Assembly: GCA_001824745.1 (NCBI GenBank)
Contig: MHSZ01000025.1
Span: forward strand, 4,247-13,068
DNA: 8,822 nucleotides
Source: Candidatus Terrybacteria bacterium RIFCSPLOWO2_01_FULL_58_14
Lineage (GTDB): Bacteria > Patescibacteriota > Minisyncoccia > Terrybacterales > 2-01-FULL-58-14
Reading direction: 5' to 3'
Shown: positions 6,741-8,822 of the stretch, one piece after another
Layout: every line of letters begins with the position of its first letter
How positions within the stretch are numbered: position 1 is the first letter of the stretch
Notes under the pieces: generated by a model
What the model saw: only the letters and a program-made list of their open reading frames with translations
Told to the model about the DNA's origin: nothing
Databases searched by the model: none
Translations under genes and position numbers: made by a program

Positions 6741-7464
6741 AACGCTTCTTCTCTTTCCGAGCGGCGAGCATCGATGCTTCCAGTAAACTCTCGAACGATT
6801 CGCCGCCGTCGCCCCACCATCCCTTGAGAAGCTCGTAGTACATTTCTCCTCGTTCGATGTAGACGTTATTCACGTCGGTAATCTCCAGCTCTCCTCGTGC
6901 TGAGGGCTTCAAGTTCCGTACGATTTCGAATACGTGCTCGTCATAGAGATAAATCCCTGCGACGGCGAGATTCGATTTCGGCTCTTGCGGCTTCTCCTCA
7001 ATATGACGAATCTTCTCGCCGTCGATTTCTGCAACGCCATAGGAGCGCGGATTTTCCACTTCTTTGAGGAAGATACGCGCGCCGCGCGTTTGCGCCTCAA
7101 ACGCCCGTGCTGCGGGACCGATGTCGTCTTCGAGAATGTTATCGCCGAGCATCACCGCGATCTTGCCGCCATCGGCAAAATCTTCAGCGAGTGCCAGGGC
7201 CTGGGCGATGCCGCCAGCTTCCTCTTGTACGGCGAAGGAAAAACGCGCGCCGAAATCTTTTCCGGATTCCAAGAGTTCGAGAAAGTGCCCCGCATGTCCT
7301 CGCCCCGAAACGATAAGAATATCTGCGATCCCCGCGCCCGTGAGCGTCTCAATCGGGTAATAAATCATCGGCTTGTTGTACACCGGCAGAAGGTGCTTAT
7401 TCGTGACTTTGGTGAGGGGATACAGCCGTGTCCCCTTCCCACCGGCCAAAATGACTCCTTTCAT
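6739..7464 (-). CDS. rfbA: Glucose-1-phosphate thymidylyltransferase, short form
   Basis: A 241-residue nucleotidyltransferase joining dTTP and glucose-1-phosphate into dTDP-glucose, step one of the pathway. The nucleotide loop GGKGTRLYPLT is at 8-18, then NKHLLPVYNKPMIYYPIETL (22-41), LGDNIL with metal-binding D108 (106-111), RSYGVAEID, EEKPQEPKSNLAVAGIYLYD, and GELEITDVNNVY. The protein lacks the C-terminal extension of the roughly 290-residue enterobacterial RmlA; short forms are known in many lineages and should be active. The start is ATG 7464, giving the canonical MKGVILAGG N-terminus. The upstream frame stays open to 7758 but encodes nothing family-like. No Shine-Dalgarno; a short CA repeat lies directly upstream. 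First gene of the rfb operon and divergent from the glycosyltransferase gene. Confidence 0.95.
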   Translation of the reverse strand: MKGVILAGGKGTRLYPLTKVTNKHLLPVYNKPMIYYPIETLTGAGIADILIVSGRGHAGHFLELLESGKDFGARFSFAVQEEAGGIAQALALAEDFADGGKIAVMLGDNILEDDIGPAARAFEAQTRGARIFLKEVENPRSYGVAEIDGEKIRHIEEKPQEPKSNLAVAGIYLYDEHVFEIVRNLKPSARGELEITDVNNVYIERGEMYYELLKGWWGDGGESFESLLEASMLAARKEKKR

Positions 7465-7572
7465 GAGGTGTGTGTGTGAATACCCAACTCTGATTTCCAC
7501 CATAACAAGCCCCTGTTTCCTGCGCCATCCCCTTCGTTCCGGAAAAGAGGACGGTCGTGATACGCTCAAATC
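7465..7572. promoter_or_regulatory. Divergent intergenic region between rfbA and the glycosyltransferase gene
   Basis: This 108-bp gap must hold promoters for both directions. For rfbA a TATTCA (7482-7477, minus) lies 12 nt before the ATG with no good -35. For the plus-strand gene, TG-A-TACGCT (7558-7566) is a weak extended -10 ending 6 nt before the GTG. An 8-bp palindrome TTCCGGAA (7537-7544) and a CA/TG run next to the rfbA start are also present. No single element is convincing. Confidence 0.35.
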
Positions 7573-8822
7573 GTGGAGTATCCCGGTGTTGCCGTCACCA
7601 TTCTCGCCTACCGAAGCAAAGACACGATTCGCGCATGCATCGCCTCCGTTCTCCATCAGGATTATCGGGGAGAAGTTGTCGTGCGCGTACGCGAACAAGC
7701 AGGAGACGATGAAGAGTATGCGATACTTGAAAATATCGCGCAGCAGGCGAGCGAGCACCCCGAACCAGAATCGCGTTCGCGCGACACGGTTCGGGGCAGC
7801 CCTGAACCGTCCCTGTCAAGACGGGGTCTGGTTCAAGGGCGCCGCCGCATCTTCATCTCACGCGGAGAGAATCTCGGATTCGCCGCGGGGCATAATGCGC
7901 TTATCCGTGAAAGCGAAAAAGGTTTTGTTCTCTGCCTCAATGCTGACGCCAAGCTCGCACAGGATTTCCTTTCCCGCACCATCCCTTTTTTCGCAAACCC
8001 GACGATAGGGGCGCTACAGGGCAAACTTCTTCGTTGGGATACCCAGAGCGGCGAGCTGCTCCGCGGGCCGCAACAACTTCCCGTCCTCGACACCACCGGC
8101 CTCAAGCCGCTCCGCAATAGGAGAATCGTGAACCGCGGCCAAGGAGAAGAGGACCGAGGACAATACGATACTGTAGCCCCTCGTGATACTCGGGACGATA
8201 AATCTCACAGCCGCGACGAAGTCGCTGGCGAGATTTTCGGGGCAGACGGGGCCGCACCGCTCTATCGAAAAGCGACACTGGAGGACGTGGCGATACCCTA
8301 TGCCGATTTTCACAGCGGAGGTCCCGATGGTGATCGGGACACTGAAGCGGGCCGCCGCTCGCGTGAAACGCTCGCGGGCCCGCTTCGTGAATACTTCGAC
8401 GAGGATTTCTTCATGTATAAGGAAGATGTAGACCTCGCCTGGCGTTTCCAGTGGCGCGGCTGGAAGACCCTCTATATACCCGAGGCCATCGCGTGGCATG
8501 CGCGAGGATCGGGCGACAGTACCGCGCACTCCGCCATCAACATCATCCGCGAACGGCGTAAGCTTTCGCCAACGGCAAAATATTACGCCTTTGCCAATCA
8601 GCGGCTGATGCAGATCAAAAACGAAACGTGCCGAGGCCTCCTGAGAGATTTTCTCCCTTGGTATGCAAAAGAGGCGGGCGCATGGTGGTTCGCACTTCTG
8701 ACAGAACAGAGAACCGTACCGGCCATTTTCCGCATCGCTCGCCTCTTGCCGAAAATGCGGAAAAAGCGGCGCTGGGTCATGGCGCACCGAAAATCGGGCG
8801 CGAACCCCTACCGATGGTTCGT
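7573..8822 (+). CDS. GT2-family glycosyltransferase, rhamnosyltransferase-like, with hairpin-encoded insertions (3' end outside window)
   Basis: An uninterrupted frame of 416 codons runs off the window. The N-terminus YPGVAVTILAYRSKDTIRACIASVL is the first GT2 strand and helix. ENLGFAAGHN (99-108) and the metal-site LNADAKL (122-128, D125) follow, then NRGQGEEDRGQYD (187-199), GEIFGADGAAPLYRKATLEDVAI (219-241), and the catalytic-base region YFDEDFFMYKEDVDLAWR (274-291, ED at 284-285). YIPEAIAWHARGSG closes the core; a helical, partly hydrophobic tail follows. The closest family I recall is the WbbL-type rhamnosyltransferases. With rfbABCD divergently adjacent, the likely job is transferring rhamnose to a cell-surface glycan at the inner membrane face; donor and acceptor are inference. 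Compared with the family, three charged stretches (about 62-90, 200-218 and 250-272) look inserted and coincide with DNA hairpins. The start GTG 7573 is the first possible one after an in-frame stop at 7558-7560; no Shine-Dalgarno. Confidence 0.88.
   Translation, partial: MEYPGVAVTILAYRSKDTIRACIASVLHQDYRGEVVVRVREQAGDDEEYAILENIAQQASEHPEPESRSRDTVRGSPEPSLSRRGLVQGRRRIFISRGENLGFAAGHNALIRESEKGFVLCLNADAKLAQDFLSRTIPFFANPTIGALQGKLLRWDTQSGELLRGPQQLPVLDTTGLKPLRNRRIVNRGQGEEDRGQYDTVAPRDTRDDKSHSRDEVAGEIFGADGAAPLYRKATLEDVAIPYADFHSGGPDGDRDTEAGRRSRETLAGPLREYFDEDFFMYKEDVDLAWRFQWRGWKTLYIPEAIAWHARGSGDSTAHSAINIIRERRKLSPTAKYYAFANQRLMQIKNETCRGLLRDFLPWYAKEAGAWWFALLTEQRTVPAIFRIARLLPKMRKKRRWVMAHRKSGANPYRWF
7758..7796. 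repeat. Hairpin 1a in the glycosyltransferase gene
   Basis: A perfect 9-bp inverted repeat CCCCGAACC/GGTTCGGGG (7758-7766 with 7788-7796) encloses a second perfect 5-bp stem TCGCG/CGCGA (7771-7775 with 7780-7784) closed by a TTCG tetraloop. It encodes part of the extra segment before ENLGFAAGHN. Fourteen paired bases in 39 are well beyond chance for coding sequence. Confidence 0.75.
7800..7839. repeat. Hairpin 1b in the glycosyltransferase gene
   Basis: TGAACC (7803-7808) pairs with GGTTCA (7830-7835). The interior arms GTCCCTGT (7809-7816) and ACGGGGTC (7821-7828) pair with one T-T mismatch and one G-T wobble around the loop CAAG. CCC/GGG (7800-7802, 7837-7839) extends the base past a one-base bulge. 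It follows hairpin 1a after 3 bp and shares its GAACC/GGTTC stem core. Confidence 0.75.
8171..8210. repeat. Degenerate hairpin 2a with GTAG, in the glycosyltransferase gene
   Basis: CTGT/ACAG (8171-8174, 8207-8210) brackets a smaller imperfect palindrome CCC...GGG (8178-8180 with 8192-8194, inner mismatches). GTAG (8173-8176) stands directly before it. The CGGGAC at 8191-8196 is shared, in the same reading frame, with hairpin 3a. Structure is weaker than in the other hairpins, so this is the least certain of the set. Confidence 0.4.
8211..8228. repeat. Hairpin 2b in the glycosyltransferase gene
   Basis: A perfect 5-bp stem GCGAC/GTCGC (8213-8217 with 8221-8225) around GAA, extended by CC/GG (8211-8212, 8227-8228) past a one-base bulge. 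It abuts element 2a directly and ends just before the conserved GEIFG coding segment. Confidence 0.5.
8321..8340. repeat. Hairpin 3a, perfect REP-like palindrome preceded by GGAG
   Basis: GTCCCGATGGTGATCGGGAC: two perfect 8-bp arms (8321-8328, 8333-8340) around a 4-nt loop. GGAG (8317-8320) lies immediately 5' of the hairpin, the arrangement seen in REP sequences. It encodes part of the third extra protein segment. Confidence 0.75.
8344..8386. repeat. Hairpin 3b in the glycosyltransferase gene
   Basis: A perfect 10-bp inverted repeat GAAGCGGGCC/GGCCCGCTTC (8344-8353 with 8377-8386), with an inner 4-bp stem GCGT/ACGC (8361-8364, 8368-8371) around GAA. It begins 3 bp after hairpin 3a and ends just before the codons of the conserved EYFDEDFF segment. 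Hairpins 3a and 3b together span 66 bp, exactly 22 codons. Confidence 0.75.

Noticed and set aside
7537..7544. TTCCGGAA palindrome as an operator for the divergent genes
   Set aside because: Eight bases, a single copy and no known regulator; noted only as part of the intergenic description.
7465..7758. N-terminal extension of RfbA by about 98 residues
   Set aside because: It would read through the divergent promoter region and the other gene's 5' end; the canonical MKGVILAGG start is at 7464.
7373..8008. Plus-strand frame of 211 codons
   Set aside because: It overlaps the rfbA start region and the glycosyltransferase gene in another frame; composition is Arg/Ser-rich and family-free.
8014..8787. 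Long antisense frame of 257 codons on the minus strand
   Set aside because: It lies wholly opposite the conserved GT2 coding sequence, has no recognisable domain, and GC-rich codon bias explains the open frame.

Overview
The window looks like a chromosomal segment from a Patescibacteria (CPR) genome, probably of the Parcubacteria type, with fairly high GC. This rests on recognised protein families: a membrane protein plus type IV secretion-like ATPase pair, a sigma-region-4/HARE-HTH fusion protein, a short RfbA and a divergent RfbC. It also fits the tight gene packing and the weak or absent Shine-Dalgarno sequences. The taxonomy is inference; there is no rRNA or marker set here.

Layout. Bases 1-2996 (minus strand) hold a three-gene module: a DNA-binding regulator (1938-2996), an uncharacterised membrane-anchored protein (582-1880) and the N-terminal 183 residues of a P-loop DNA-transfer ATPase (1-549, cut by the window edge). 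A strong consensus-like promoter (3007-3036) sits almost on top of the regulator's start codon. Bases 3077-4162 (minus) encode the translation-associated NTPase YchF. Bases 4228-7464 (minus) are a compact rfbA-rfbB-rfbC-rfbD operon, the complete four-enzyme route from glucose-1-phosphate to dTDP-L-rhamnose. Bases 7573-8822 (plus, divergent, running off the window) encode a GT2-family glycosyltransferase of the rhamnosyltransferase-like kind, the likely consumer of that sugar nucleotide.

The most unusual feature is inside the glycosyltransferase gene. Three in-frame segments (about 7758-7839, 8171-8228 and 8321-8386) look like insertions relative to the family. Each contains two adjacent DNA hairpins, and the protein they encode is charged and low in hydrophobicity. 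Two are preceded directly by GTAG or GGAG, the tetranucleotides that mark REP hairpins recognised by RAYT transposases. They may be REP-like palindromic elements domesticated as protein loops. A second unusual signal is a pair of heptamer tandem arrays (558-578 and 4171-4205) that both end exactly 8 nt upstream of a minus-strand start codon.

No gene-free stretch exceeds 300 bases; the longest is the 108-bp divergent intergenic region 7465-7572. I see no tRNA, rRNA, CRISPR array or transposase gene.
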